Positions 41,331 to 49,314 of a DNA stretch of 64,000 bases are shown piece by piece. Source of the DNA: Bog-473 sp963840245 (lineage in GTDB: Bacteria; Actinomycetota; Acidimicrobiia; Acidimicrobiales; RAAP-2); assembly GCA_963840245.1 (NCBI GenBank), contig CAWIYI010000018.1, positions 1 to 64,000 on the forward strand, in the 5' to 3' direction. The notes beneath the pieces are model-generated. The model did not search any database and was not told where the DNA came from. It was given only the letters and a program-made list of their open reading frames with translations. The translations under genes and the position numbers were made by a program. Positions within the stretch are counted from its first letter, which is position 1; the number at the start of each line of letters is the position of its first letter.

Positions 41331-42004
41331 ATGAGCGAGACGGTGGCCCCGGGCGCCCCGCTGGGTGCGTTGCAGGGGCTGCGCGACGACGTCTACCGGC
41401 GCCCCCTGGCCACCGCCCTCTCGCGTCTGGGCCTCGGCCCCGGCTGGCGCTGCGTCGATGTCGGCGCGGGCGGGGGCGACGTGTCCGTGGCCCTGGCCGA
41501 GATGGTCGGCCGGGACGGGCGGGTCTATGCCGTCGACAGCGACCCGGCGGCGCGGACGAGGTGGCCCGCGCCGCGGCGACGCACGCGCAGGTGATCGCGC
41601 TGACCCAGGCCGGCGAGGACCTCGCCTTGCCCGAGGAGGTCGACCTGGCGTTCTGCCGCTTTCTCCTCCTCCATGTACTCGAGCCCGGAACCGTGATCGG
41701 CACGATGGCCGCCGCGGTCCGCCCCGGCGGCTGGGTGGTGGCTCAGGAGCCGATCACCTCAGCCGGCCGGATCGGTGGGGCGGCGCTGTCCATGCCCGAC
41801 GCGCGTCACCCCGACGTGGGCGCGCTCCTGCCGGCCCTCGTGCGCGACACCGGGCTCGAGGTGGTCGACGCCTGGGCCGAGGCGCCCGCCGGCGTCGGGC
41901 CCGGCCCCGTCGCGCGCTACTTGGAGTCGCTCACCGGTGTTGATCCCGGAGACGACCCTGTGGTCCTCCCCCCGCTGGTGACGGTCATCGGCCGCCGCGC
42001 CTGA
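41331..42004 (+). CDS. SAM-dependent methyltransferase, class I (one frameshift)
   Basis: About 225 aa with a Rossmann-like methyltransferase core. Motif I is WRCVDVGAGGGDVSVALAEM, the acidic residue after strand 2 is in VYAVDSD, and the later strands are in EVDLAFCRFLLLHVLEPGTV and VRPGGWVVAQEP. The frame changes within 41543-41553; corrected, it reads ADEVARAAATHAQVIALTQAG. ATG 41331 is the start. The C-terminal PPLVTVIGRRA is a usual ending of this family. The substrate is unknown; it is monocistronic. Confidence 0.85.
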
Positions 42005-42073
42005 ACGGCCGCTCCCGCCCGTCCGGGGTCCTGGGAAAAGGACCACTTTGGGGAGCCATTAGGGTCGCTCCCC

Positions 42074-43681
42074 GTGACGACGCCCACCGCACCGGACTTC
42101 GCCGGCGCCGCCGACGCGGTCGACCTGGCCCAGCGTCTGGTCGACCAGGCCTGCGCCTCGGTACGGGTGCGCGGCGGCATCGACACCAACCAGGTCGTCG
42201 CCTACGACGTGGCGCACGCCGCCGCCGCGGTGGCCACGGCGCAGGCGACCCTCGAGTACGGCGCGCGGGGCGAGGTCGAGGCCCGCATTGCCGCCGCGTT
42301 CGTGGCCGACGTCGTCGCCGACCTCGTGGGTCGGGTGGCCGGGCGGGAGTCGCTCTGGGGCGTCGAGCCCGGCTGGGATGCGCCGGCGGGGACCTTCCTC
42401 CGTGCGCAGCGCGACCCGGCGGTGCTGGCCGGCCTGGCCACGACCGAGGGCCCCCGCCACCTCGGCGACGACTTCGAGCTGGTGCGTGAGACGTTCCACC
42501 GCTTCGCCGAGGACAAGGTCCGCCCACACGCCGAGCACGTGCATCGGCAGAACGACGACATCCCCGAGGAGGTCATCGAGGGCCTGGCCGAGCTCGGCGG
42601 TTTCGGGCTCTCTGTCCCCGAGGAGTACGGCGGCTTCGCGTCGGGCGGCGAGAGCGACTACATGGGCATGGTCGTGGCCACCGAGGAGCTCAGCTGGGGC
42701 TCGCTGGGCGTCGGCGGGTCGCTCATCACCCGGCCCGAGATCCTGACCCGGGCCCTCGTGTACGGCGGGACCGAGGAGCAGAAGAAACAGTGGCTCCCCA
42801 AGCTGGCCTCGGCCGAGATCCTCGCTGCCGTCGCCGTGACGGAGCCGGACTTCGGGTCCGACGTGGCCGGCATCGTGACGGCGGCCGCACCGGTCGACGG
42901 AGGCTGGGTGATCAACGGCGTCAAGACGTGGTGCACCTTCGCCGCCCGGGCCGACGTGCTGATGCTGCTGGCCCGCACCGATCCCGACCGCTCCCTCGCC
43001 CACCGTGGCATCTCCATGTTCGTGGTGGAGAAGCCGCGCGGCGACGGCCATGGCTTCGTCTTCACGCAGGAGGACGCGACCGACCGCCCGGCCGACCTCG
43101 TGCCGGGACGCCTCGAGGGGCGCCCCATCGACACGCTCGGGTACCGGGGCATGCACTCCTACGAGCTCGCCTTCGAGAACTGGTTCGTGCCCCAGGCCAA
43201 CCTGGTCGGCGGCGCCGACGGGCTGGGCAAAGGCTTTTACCTCCAGATGCAGGGTTTCGAGAACGGCCGGTTGCAGACGGCGGCGCGCGCCCTCGGCGTG
43301 ATGCAGGCTGCCTACGAGGCAGCCGCCGTCTACGCGGCGGAGCGCAAGGTGTTCGGCTCACCCATCGGCGAGTACCAGTTGACCCAGGCCAAGCTCGGCC
43401 GCATGGCGGTCATCATCCAGGCCACCCGCCAGAGCTCGTACCACGTGGCGCGGCTGATGGCGCGTGGCGAGGGCACCCTCGAGGCGTCCATGGTGAAGGC
43501 CTACGTGTGCCGGGCCGCCGAGTGGGTCACCCGCGAGGCCATGCAGATCCACGGCGGCATGGGCTACGCCGAGGAGTTCCCCGTGAGCCGCTACTTCGTC
43601 GACGCGAGGGTGCTCTCCATCTTCGAGGGCGCCGACGAGACGCTCGCGCTGAAAGTCATCGCCCGCCGCCTGGTCGGCTGA
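42074..43681 (+). CDS. Acyl-CoA dehydrogenase with N-terminal extension
   Basis: A 535-aa intact flavoprotein. About 130 residues of extra N-terminal helical sequence precede the standard ACAD domains, which begin FELVRETFHRFAEDKVRPHA. The FAD region has AAVAVTEPDFGSDVAGI and GGWVINGVKTWCTFAARADV; the C-terminal domain has QIHGGMGYAEEFPVSRYFVD and SIFEGADETLALKVIARRL. The extended form resembles dehydrogenases acting on branched or dicarboxylic acyl-CoAs such as methylsuccinyl-CoA. That, together with the CitE-like lyase and MaoC protein nearby, suggests C5-CoA metabolism but does not prove it. GTG 42074 is the start. Confidence 0.9.
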   Translation: MTTPTAPDFAGAADAVDLAQRLVDQACASVRVRGGIDTNQVVAYDVAHAAAAVATAQATLEYGARGEVEARIAAAFVADVVADLVGRVAGRESLWGVEPGWDAPAGTFLRAQRDPAVLAGLATTEGPRHLGDDFELVRETFHRFAEDKVRPHAEHVHRQNDDIPEEVIEGLAELGGFGLSVPEEYGGFASGGESDYMGMVVATEELSWGSLGVGGSLITRPEILTRALVYGGTEEQKKQWLPKLASAEILAAVAVTEPDFGSDVAGIVTAAAPVDGGWVINGVKTWCTFAARADVLMLLARTDPDRSLAHRGISMFVVEKPRGDGHGFVFTQEDATDRPADLVPGRLEGRPIDTLGYRGMHSYELAFENWFVPQANLVGGADGLGKGFYLQMQGFENGRLQTAARALGVMQAAYEAAAVYAAERKVFGSPIGEYQLTQAKLGRMAVIIQATRQSSYHVARLMARGEGTLEASMVKAYVCRAAEWVTREAMQIHGGMGYAEEFPVSRYFVDARVLSIFEGADETLALKVIARRLVG

Positions 43682-43695
43682 GCCGGGCGGCGTTC

Positions 43696-44634
43696 CTAGC
43701 CGGCGCTGCGGGTCAGCCCGGCCCGCTCTCCCCTGCTGACGAACTTGATCGCCATCTTCCGGCTCGCCTCGTCGATCATCTCGTCGCCGAACATGACGGC
43801 ACCCTTTCGGTCCTCGTCGGTCGCCTTGCGGTAGGCCTCGAGAAGGTCGAAGGCGTGGTCGAACTGCTCCTGGGTCGGCGAGAAGACTTCGTTGAGCGTG
43901 GTCGCCTGGTCCGGTGTGAGGGCCCACTTGCCGTCGTAGCCGAGCATGCGGGCGCGCATGGAGTACTCCCGCAACGCGTCGAGCTCGCGCACCTTGAGGA
44001 ACGGCCCGTCGATCACCTGCAGCCCGTTGGCCCGCCCCGCCATGAGGATGCGGCTGAAGACATAGTTGAAGTGGTCGCCGGGATACTCGGGGATCGGCAC
44101 CCCGCCGGTCAGCACCGGCATCTCGATGCTGGCGGCGAAGTCGGCCGGACCGAAGATGATCGTCTCGAGGCGGGGGGAGGCCGCGCAGATCTCGTCCACG
44201 TTGATCAGCCCGCGCGCCGTCTCGATCTGGGCCTCGATCCCGATGTGGCCGACCGGCAGCCCCGACTTCTTCTCGACCTGCGTGAGGAGAAGGTCCAGCG
44301 CCACGACGTCGGAGGCGTACTGCACCTTGGGCAACATGACCTCGTCCAGCCGCTCGCCGGCGCTGCCGACCACCTCGATCACGTCGCCGTAGGTCCACTC
44401 GGTGTCCCAGGCGTTCACCCGAACGCAGAGCACCCGATCGTCCCAGGGGAGGTTCTTGATGGCGTCGACGACCTTGGGCCGGGCGCTCTCCTTCTGGAGC
44501 GGCGCCACGGCGTCCTCGAGGTCGAGGAAGGTCATGTCGGCGGGGACGGTCGGGGCCTTGGCCAGGAACTTCTCGTTGTCACCGGGCGTGGACAGGCAGG
44601 AGCGCCGGGGCAGGTCGCGCGAACGTGCAGACAT
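43696..44634 (-). CDS. HpcH/HpaI-CitE family CoA-ester lyase
   Basis: A 312-aa TIM-barrel lyase of the malyl-CoA/citramalyl-CoA group, which cleaves or condenses acyl-CoA with glyoxylate or pyruvate. It begins RRSCLSTPGDNEKFLAKAP and has FLDLEDAVAPLQKESARP (metal and substrate site), Arg in LCVRVNAWDTEW, Glu in GIEAQIETARGLIN and Asp in IIFGPADFAASIEM, giving the expected Mg ligands. It is convergent with the acyl-CoA dehydrogenase (14 bases between stops). The presence of a mesaconyl-type MaoC nearby makes a beta-methylmalyl-CoA or malyl-CoA role plausible. Confidence 0.9.
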   Translation of the reverse strand: MSARSRDLPRRSCLSTPGDNEKFLAKAPTVPADMTFLDLEDAVAPLQKESARPKVVDAIKNLPWDDRVLCVRVNAWDTEWTYGDVIEVVGSAGERLDEVMLPKVQYASDVVALDLLLTQVEKKSGLPVGHIGIEAQIETARGLINVDEICAASPRLETIIFGPADFAASIEMPVLTGGVPIPEYPGDHFNYVFSRILMAGRANGLQVIDGPFLKVRELDALREYSMRARMLGYDGKWALTPDQATTLNEVFSPTQEQFDHAFDLLEAYRKATDEDRKGAVMFGDEMIDEASRKMAIKFVSRGERAGLTRSAG

Positions 44635-44680
44635 GTGCTGATGCTAACAAAGCGGTCCCCGGGGCCCTTCCCGGGCCGCC

Positions 44681-45367
44681 TCAGCCGAGGTGCGAGGAGA
44701 AGAACTCCACTGTGCGGTCCCACAGCGCGCCCGCCGCCTCCGCGTCGTACACCTCCGGTCGCGTGTCGTTGAAGAACGCGTGGTCGGCACCGGGGTAGAC
44801 GACGATCTCGACCGACTTGCCCAAGCCGCGCAGCTGGTCCGCCAACGCGTTGGCCGCCTCCGGCGTGAAGAAGCTGTCCTTCTCCGCGTAGTGGCCGAGG
44901 ACCGCCGCCGTCAACGCCGAGTAGTCCGGCTGCACGTCCGGCCACGGGATGATGCCGTAACACGGGACCACGGCCGCCACCGCGTCGGGGCGCTGCGTGG
45001 CGAGCACGAGCGCGAGCCCGCCACCCATGCAGAAACCGATGACTCCGATCTTGTCCCCGGAGCTCCGTCGCAGCACCTCGTCGACCGCGCCGCTCATGTC
45101 GCGGGCCGCCTGCTCCAGCTGCATCGCCATCATCGCCTTGCCCGCCTCGTCGGGCTCATCGGGTTGGACCTTCTTGCCGTGATAGAGGTCCGGGGCCAAC
45201 GCGACGAAGCCCGCCGCGGCGAAGCGGTCGCAGACGTCCTCGATGTGGTCGACCAGGCCCCACCACTCCTGGATCACGATCACTCCCTGCCCGGACCCGC
45301 CCTCGGGAGTGGCAAGATAGCCTCCCGCCGTCGACCCGTTGCTCGCGAATTCGATCATTTCTCCCAT
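44681..45367 (-). CDS. Dienelactone hydrolase family protein
   Basis: A 228-aa alpha/beta hydrolase with a Cys nucleophile. The family residues are Glu in VIQEWWGLVDHIEDVCDRF, Cys in VIGFCMGGGLALVLA, Asp in LGHYAEKDSFF and His in YPGADHAFFND, all present. Such enzymes hydrolyse dienelactone in chlorocatechol breakdown, but most genomic members have unknown lactone or ester substrates. ATG 45367 is preferred because the frame upstream crosses the promoter region of the divergent wall-hydrolase gene. Confidence 0.92.
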   Translation of the reverse strand: MGEMIEFASNGSTAGGYLATPEGGSGQGVIVIQEWWGLVDHIEDVCDRFAAAGFVALAPDLYHGKKVQPDEPDEAGKAMMAMQLEQAARDMSGAVDEVLRRSSGDKIGVIGFCMGGGLALVLATQRPDAVAAVVPCYGIIPWPDVQPDYSALTAAVLGHYAEKDSFFTPEAANALADQLRGLGKSVEIVVYPGADHAFFNDTRPEVYDAEAAGALWDRTVEFFSSHLG

Positions 45368-45466
45368 GTGCCCGACCGTAGTTCGCAGCGGCCCGTTTCG
45401 TTGATCCCCGCACGGCTCACAAAAAGTTCGAAATTCATCCCTATTCACGACGAACTGCACTTTCGT

Positions 45467-45508
45467 ACCCTCGGTACCACTGCACACACCCGTTTTCGTA
45501 CCGAGGGT
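45467..45508 (+). promoter_or_regulatory. 11-bp inverted repeat upstream of NlpC/P60 gene
   Basis: ACCCTCGGTAC (45467-45477) and GTACCGAGGGT (45498-45508) are perfect complements separated by 20 bases, and each arm is preceded by TTTCGT or lies within TTTCGTACC. The element ends 30 bases before the wall-hydrolase start. It could be a leader hairpin or a repressor site. Actinobacterial wall-hydrolase genes are sometimes controlled by c-di-AMP riboswitches, but I do not see that consensus here. Confidence 0.5.
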
Positions 45509-45538
45509 GTTTGAATCGACGGGAAGCGCCCGATAAGA

Positions 45539-46753
45539 ATGTGGTCCATCGTGACTGACGTAGAGCGGGTTCACCACCACTCCGCGCCGCGGTCTGCCAG
45601 GAGTGCTCGTGTGCTCCAGCGGGTCGGGATCCCCGCGCTGACCGTTGTCTCAGTGTTGACAAGCACTGTGTTCATGGCAGCGCGCCCGGCCGCTGGTGAC
45701 GCCATCTCCGACGCCAAGGCCAAGGCCGCCGCCATCGAATCGCAGCTGACCCAGGCCCAGGATCAGATGTCGGCACTGAGCCAGCAGTACGACGCCGCCC
45801 AGTACCGCCTCTCGCAGATCAACTCGGGCATCGCGACGACCAAGGCCCATGTGGCAGCGGACGAGGCCCAGGTGGCGCAGGACAAGGCGACCCTCTCCAA
45901 GGCGGCAGTGGCCAACTACATCTCCGACGGCACGGCAGCCTCCCAGAACCCGATTTTCAGCGGCAACGAGAAGACCCTGGGCGCGACGACCGAATACAAC
46001 AAGATCGCTGAGGGCGACATCTCACTCGCCGTCGCCAACCTGCACACGGCCGAGAACTCACTCAACGCACAGGTGAGCCAACTCCAGGGCGAGCAGTCGC
46101 AGGCCCAGTCGCAGGTGGCGATCGAGCAGAACGCCGTCAACCAGAACGCGCAGGCCGTGCAGCAGCAGAAGAGCGCTCTGGCCCAGGAGCAGGGACAGAT
46201 CGCGCAGCTCGTCCAGCAGCAGCAGCAGGCCGAGGCCGCCGCCGCCGCCAAGGCCGCCCAGCAACGTCAGCAGGCGGCTGCCGCCGCTGCTGCCGTGCAG
46301 AAGTCATCTTCCTCCCCCTCCGTCTCCCGGTCATCGGGCGGCGCTTCCCTGGCCGGAATGAACCAGGCCGCCCCCCCGCCCAGCTCGGCCGGTGGGGCCG
46401 GTGCCGTGCAGGCGGCCGAGAGCCAGATCGGCGTGCCCTACGTGTGGGGCGGAGAGTCCCCCAAGGGTTCGGGCAGTCCTGGCTTCGACTGCTCCGGTCT
46501 CACCGCCTGGTCATGGGGCCAGGTCGGGGTGGGCCTGCCGCACTTCTCGGGGGCCCAGATGGCCGACTCGGCGCCGGTGCCCGTGAGCGACCTCCAGCCC
46601 GGTGACCTCCTCTTCTATGGTCCCGGCGGCTCCGATCACGTGGCCATGTACGTCGGCGGGGGCACCATGATCGAGGCGCCCTTCACCGGGGCATCGGTCT
46701 GGACCACCGGGCTCCGCCTCGGCGGCGACTTCGTGGGCGCCGGCCGGCCGTAG
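45539..46753 (+). CDS. Secreted NlpC/P60 peptidoglycan hydrolase with coiled coil
   Basis: A 404-aa exported protein. Its signal peptide ends around residue 53 (VGIPALTVVSVLTSTVFMAA then RPAAGDA). A long Ala/Gln-rich coiled coil (about 55-255, with QLTQAQDQMSALSQQYDAAQ) is followed by a Ser-rich linker and the NlpC/P60 domain (about 285-404), with catalytic Cys in PGFDCSGLTAW and His in GSDHVAMYVGGG. The architecture matches RipA-type endopeptidases that cut stem peptides during cell separation, with the coiled coil probably autoinhibitory or FtsX-binding. The tandem Gln runs near residue 225 are slippage-prone. Confidence 0.93.
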   Translation: MWSIVTDVERVHHHSAPRSARSARVLQRVGIPALTVVSVLTSTVFMAARPAAGDAISDAKAKAAAIESQLTQAQDQMSALSQQYDAAQYRLSQINSGIATTKAHVAADEAQVAQDKATLSKAAVANYISDGTAASQNPIFSGNEKTLGATTEYNKIAEGDISLAVANLHTAENSLNAQVSQLQGEQSQAQSQVAIEQNAVNQNAQAVQQQKSALAQEQGQIAQLVQQQQQAEAAAAAKAAQQRQQAAAAAAAVQKSSSSPSVSRSSGGASLAGMNQAAPPPSSAGGAGAVQAAESQIGVPYVWGGESPKGSGSPGFDCSGLTAWSWGQVGVGLPHFSGAQMADSAPVPVSDLQPGDLLFYGPGGSDHVAMYVGGGTMIEAPFTGASVWTTGLRLGGDFVGAGRP

Positions 46754-46856
46754 CCGGTCCGGCCCACCATTCCGGCACTCACCCGCTGCTCCGGCTTCCC
46801 GCGTCCACGGGCCCACTCGCGCCGCCACCCGGTCCTAACCTGGCACGAGCCGAGCC

Positions 46857-47705
46857 ATGAAACCGATCCCCGTCGACTTCCACATCGGGCCGCTGCAGGT
46901 CCACACCTACGGCATCGGGCTCGCGCTCACCTTCTGGTTCGGGTTCGTCTACTTCGAGCGGCGCCTGCGGAAGAACGGCTACCCGACCGACTGGCTCGCG
47001 CCCGTCTTCCTTTGGATCATCCTCGCCGCCGTCGTGGGCGCCCGCGTCATGCACGTGGTGTCGAACCTCAGCTACTACACCCGGAACCCTGGCGACGTCT
47101 TCGCCATCTGGCACGGCGGTCTCTCCTCTTTCGGTGGCCTGCTGCTCGCCGTGCCGGTCGGCATCATCCTCACCCGGCGCCGCTGCCCAGAGCTTCCGAT
47201 CGCCCGCGCCCTCGACCTGGCCGTGCCGGTCCTGCTGGCCTGCTGGGCCATGGGCCGCCTGCTCGGCCCCCAGCTCATGGTGGCCGGCGGTGGCCACCCG
47301 ACACACCAGTGGTTCGGCATGTACTACGCCGGCCAGCGGGGCCCGCGGCTGCCCGTGCCCATCTTCCAGGCGCTGGAGGACTTCAGCGTCTACCTGATCC
47401 TCATCGCCATCGAGCGGCGGCTGGACCGCTGGCCGGACGGAACGCACCGCACGGGCTATCCCTCGGGGATCGTCCTCGGCACCGCCATGGTGCTGTGGGG
47501 CATCGAGCGCTCCCTCGACGAACACCTGTGGCTGGGCGAGGACGGCCGAATCGGGTCGGACCTGGTGCAGCTGGCCGGCGTGATCCTCGTCGTCGGGGGC
47601 ACCATCGTCCTGCTGCGAACGCGTGGTCGCTGGAAGCAGTGGCTCCTGACGCACAGTGCCGCTGACGCGGCTGCGACCGGGGCGCCGGCGGAACAGCCGG
47701 CCTGA
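46857..47705 (+). CDS. lgt: Prolipoprotein diacylglyceryl transferase
   Basis: Membrane enzyme that attaches diacylglycerol to lipobox cysteines. The 282-aa protein has about seven hydrophobic segments. It begins PIPVDFHIGPLQVHTYGIGL, and shows IWHGGLSSFGGLLLAVPVG (catalytic-type His), the Arg-containing GRLLGPQLM in place of the classical GRIGNFxN, and YPSGIVLGTAMVLWGIER near the C-terminus. The Lgt signature is therefore partly divergent, which happens in actinobacterial paralogues. It follows the wall-hydrolase gene on the same strand by about 100 bases. Confidence 0.85.
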   Translation: MKPIPVDFHIGPLQVHTYGIGLALTFWFGFVYFERRLRKNGYPTDWLAPVFLWIILAAVVGARVMHVVSNLSYYTRNPGDVFAIWHGGLSSFGGLLLAVPVGIILTRRRCPELPIARALDLAVPVLLACWAMGRLLGPQLMVAGGGHPTHQWFGMYYAGQRGPRLPVPIFQALEDFSVYLILIAIERRLDRWPDGTHRTGYPSGIVLGTAMVLWGIERSLDEHLWLGEDGRIGSDLVQLAGVILVVGGTIVLLRTRGRWKQWLLTHSAADAAATGAPAEQPA

Positions 47706-47778
47706 TTCATCGGGCCCGCGTCTACCCGCCGCTCGAGGTGGATCCGGCCAGGCGGGGCGGCCCCAGGGTTGCTCGACA

Positions 47779-47797
47779 GTTGCAACATTGTTGCGAC
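47779..47797. promoter_or_regulatory. 9-bp-arm inverted repeat
   Basis: GTTGCAACA, one central T, then TGTTGCGAC: 8 of 9 positions pair. It lies between lgt and the small gene at 47930, about 130 bases upstream of that start. Operator-like in size, but unmatched to any regulator I know. Confidence 0.35.
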
Positions 47798-47929
47798 AGC
47801 CGCGGGACGCTCCGTCGACGCGTGAGAACCCGTATCAGGGGCTCGCTGCGCTGACTCTGGCGAAGAAGGGGCGTTCTCAAGGCTTCTCCTGATGACACCG
47901 ATATGGCGGAGAGAGGGAGGTGCGAACGC

Positions 47930-48262
47930 ATGGCGGCGACCATCCGGCCGTGGACTCCGATGACCAACGACAAGATCTGGACCGAGGAAGAGAAAGAGGA
48001 GTGGCTCGCCGCGAACGGCGCTGCCCCCACGCACGTCGTCACCTTCGAGCCGATGTACCAGATCGAGCTCTGCGTTCCGCCCTGGGAGCATCCGAACCGC
48101 CAGATCGCGCGCTCGGCCGTGGCCTGGGGCGAGAGCATGAACCACGTGTTCACCGAGACGTTTCTCGGCGAGGCGACCGTCGTCGCTGCCCACCACGAGG
48201 GCAATTCTCTGGAGGTTTCCACCACGGTGAAGCCCCGGCCGCACCTGCACCGGGTCACCTGA
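47930..48262 (+). CDS. Hypothetical protein, 110 aa
   Basis: I do not recognise the family. It is a soluble protein with an acidic helix NDKIWTEEEKEEWLAANGA near the N-terminus, a strand-rich middle (THVVTFEPMYQIELCVPPWE) and ends VSTTVKPRPHLHRVT. It contains one Cys and several His. GGAGG lies 9 bases before ATG 47930, which fixes this start over the in-frame ATG at 47903. It ends 5 bases before the convergent SDR stop. Clear codon bias and the ribosome site make it a likely real gene. Confidence 0.65.
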   Translation: MAATIRPWTPMTNDKIWTEEEKEEWLAANGAAPTHVVTFEPMYQIELCVPPWEHPNRQIARSAVAWGESMNHVFTETFLGEATVVAAHHEGNSLEVSTTVKPRPHLHRVT

Positions 48263-48267
48263 GGCCC

Positions 48268-49176
48268 TCAGGCGTTGGGCCGCTCGTCCGACGCTGCCGC
48301 TTGGCGCATCTGCTCGAGGCGGTCGATCATCGCCATCCGCTCCTGCCCGACGTTGTCATCGAGGCGCTCGGCGATTTGCTCGGGTGTCCAGCGGCCGTCT
48401 GCCCACATGGCCCGCACCTCGGCCGGCTGGTTCCACACGGCGATCTTGGAGCCGACGACCGTGTAGACCTGCCCGGTCACGTGCTTGGCCCGGTCGCTCA
48501 GTAGGTACACCACCATTGGCGCGATGTCCTCGGCGTCACCCATCTCGGCCAGCTCGGACGGGACGTTGGCCGACATGCGGGTCCGGGCCACCGGTGCGAT
48601 GGCGTTGGCGGTCACGCCGTAGCGGTGTAGGCCGACCGCCGCCGAGCGGACCAGCGACACGATGCCGCCCTTGGCGGCGGCGTAGTTGGCCTGGGCCACA
48701 CTGCCCTGGAAGGCCCCCGAGGTGAACCCTATGAGCGCCCCGCCACCCTCCTGTTTGCGCATGACGGCGGCGGCGGCCCGGAACACGGTGAAGTGGCCCT
48801 TGAGGTGGGTGGCGATGACGGCGTCCCACTCGTCCTCGGACATGTTGAAGAGCATGCGCTCGCGCAGGATGCCGGCCACGGCGACGACGCCGTCGATGCG
48901 CCCCCACTTCTCCACCGCGGTGGCGATCAGCCGCTCACCGGACTCCATCTTGGAGATGTCGTCGGCCACGGCGATGGCCTCGCCGCCCGCCTTGGTGACG
49001 TCCGCCACCACGGCCTCGGCGACCTCGCTGCTCGGGTCCTCCCCCGCCATGCCCACGCCGAAGTCGGCCACGAGCACCTTGGCCCCCGCGTCGGCCGCGG
49101 CGAGTGCCACGGCACGCCCTATCCCCCCGCCACCGCCAGTGACGGCGACCACCTTCCCTTCGAGGAACCCAGCCAT
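48268..49176 (-). CDS. Short-chain dehydrogenase/reductase
   Basis: A 302-aa NAD(P)-dependent SDR. Cofactor motif: AVTGGGGGIGRAVALAAADA; the acidic residue after strand 2 (VLVADFG) favours NAD; the active-site Tyr-Lys is in QANYAAAKGGIVSLVRSA, with Ser in GFTSGAFQG. The C-terminal extension (TPEQIAERLDDNVGQERMAM) is longer than in FabG and resembles hydroxyacyl-CoA or hydroxysteroid SDRs of actinobacterial lipid catabolism. It is divergent from an acyl-CoA synthetase, sharing the KstR-type palindrome at 49240-49253. Confidence 0.92.
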   Translation of the reverse strand: MAGFLEGKVVAVTGGGGGIGRAVALAAADAGAKVLVADFGVGMAGEDPSSEVAEAVVADVTKAGGEAIAVADDISKMESGERLIATAVEKWGRIDGVVAVAGILRERMLFNMSEDEWDAVIATHLKGHFTVFRAAAAVMRKQEGGGALIGFTSGAFQGSVAQANYAAAKGGIVSLVRSAAVGLHRYGVTANAIAPVARTRMSANVPSELAEMGDAEDIAPMVVYLLSDRAKHVTGQVYTVVGSKIAVWNQPAEVRAMWADGRWTPEQIAERLDDNVGQERMAMIDRLEQMRQAAASDERPNA

Positions 49177-49239
49177 GGTCGACTCTCCTGATCTCCGTGC
49201 CCGCCGGCGCGGGCCGACCCAGGGCAAATTGCCGTAAGT

Positions 49240-49253
49240 TAGAACACGTTCTA
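49240..49253. promoter_or_regulatory. KstR-type operator palindrome
   Basis: TAGAACACGTTCTA, a perfect 14-bp palindrome, matches the TNNAACNNGTTNNA core bound by the TetR-type repressor KstR that controls sterol and cholesterol catabolism in mycobacteria and relatives. It lies between the SDR gene (start 49176, minus) and the acyl-CoA synthetase gene (start 49315, plus), 64 and 62 bases from the two starts. One repressor dimer could thus control both. No kstR gene is in the window. Confidence 0.75.
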
Positions 49254-49314
49254 GCGTGCGGGTGGCGGGGGCTGCCATTTGCACCCGCCTTCCGAGCCTG
49301 CAAGGAGAATGCTG

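Noticed and set aside
45368..45538. c-di-AMP (ydaO-type) riboswitch upstream of the NlpC/P60 gene
   Set aside because: Such riboswitches control wall hydrolases in Actinobacteria, but the conserved ydaO core is not visible and the space is short. Only the simple inverted repeat is reported.
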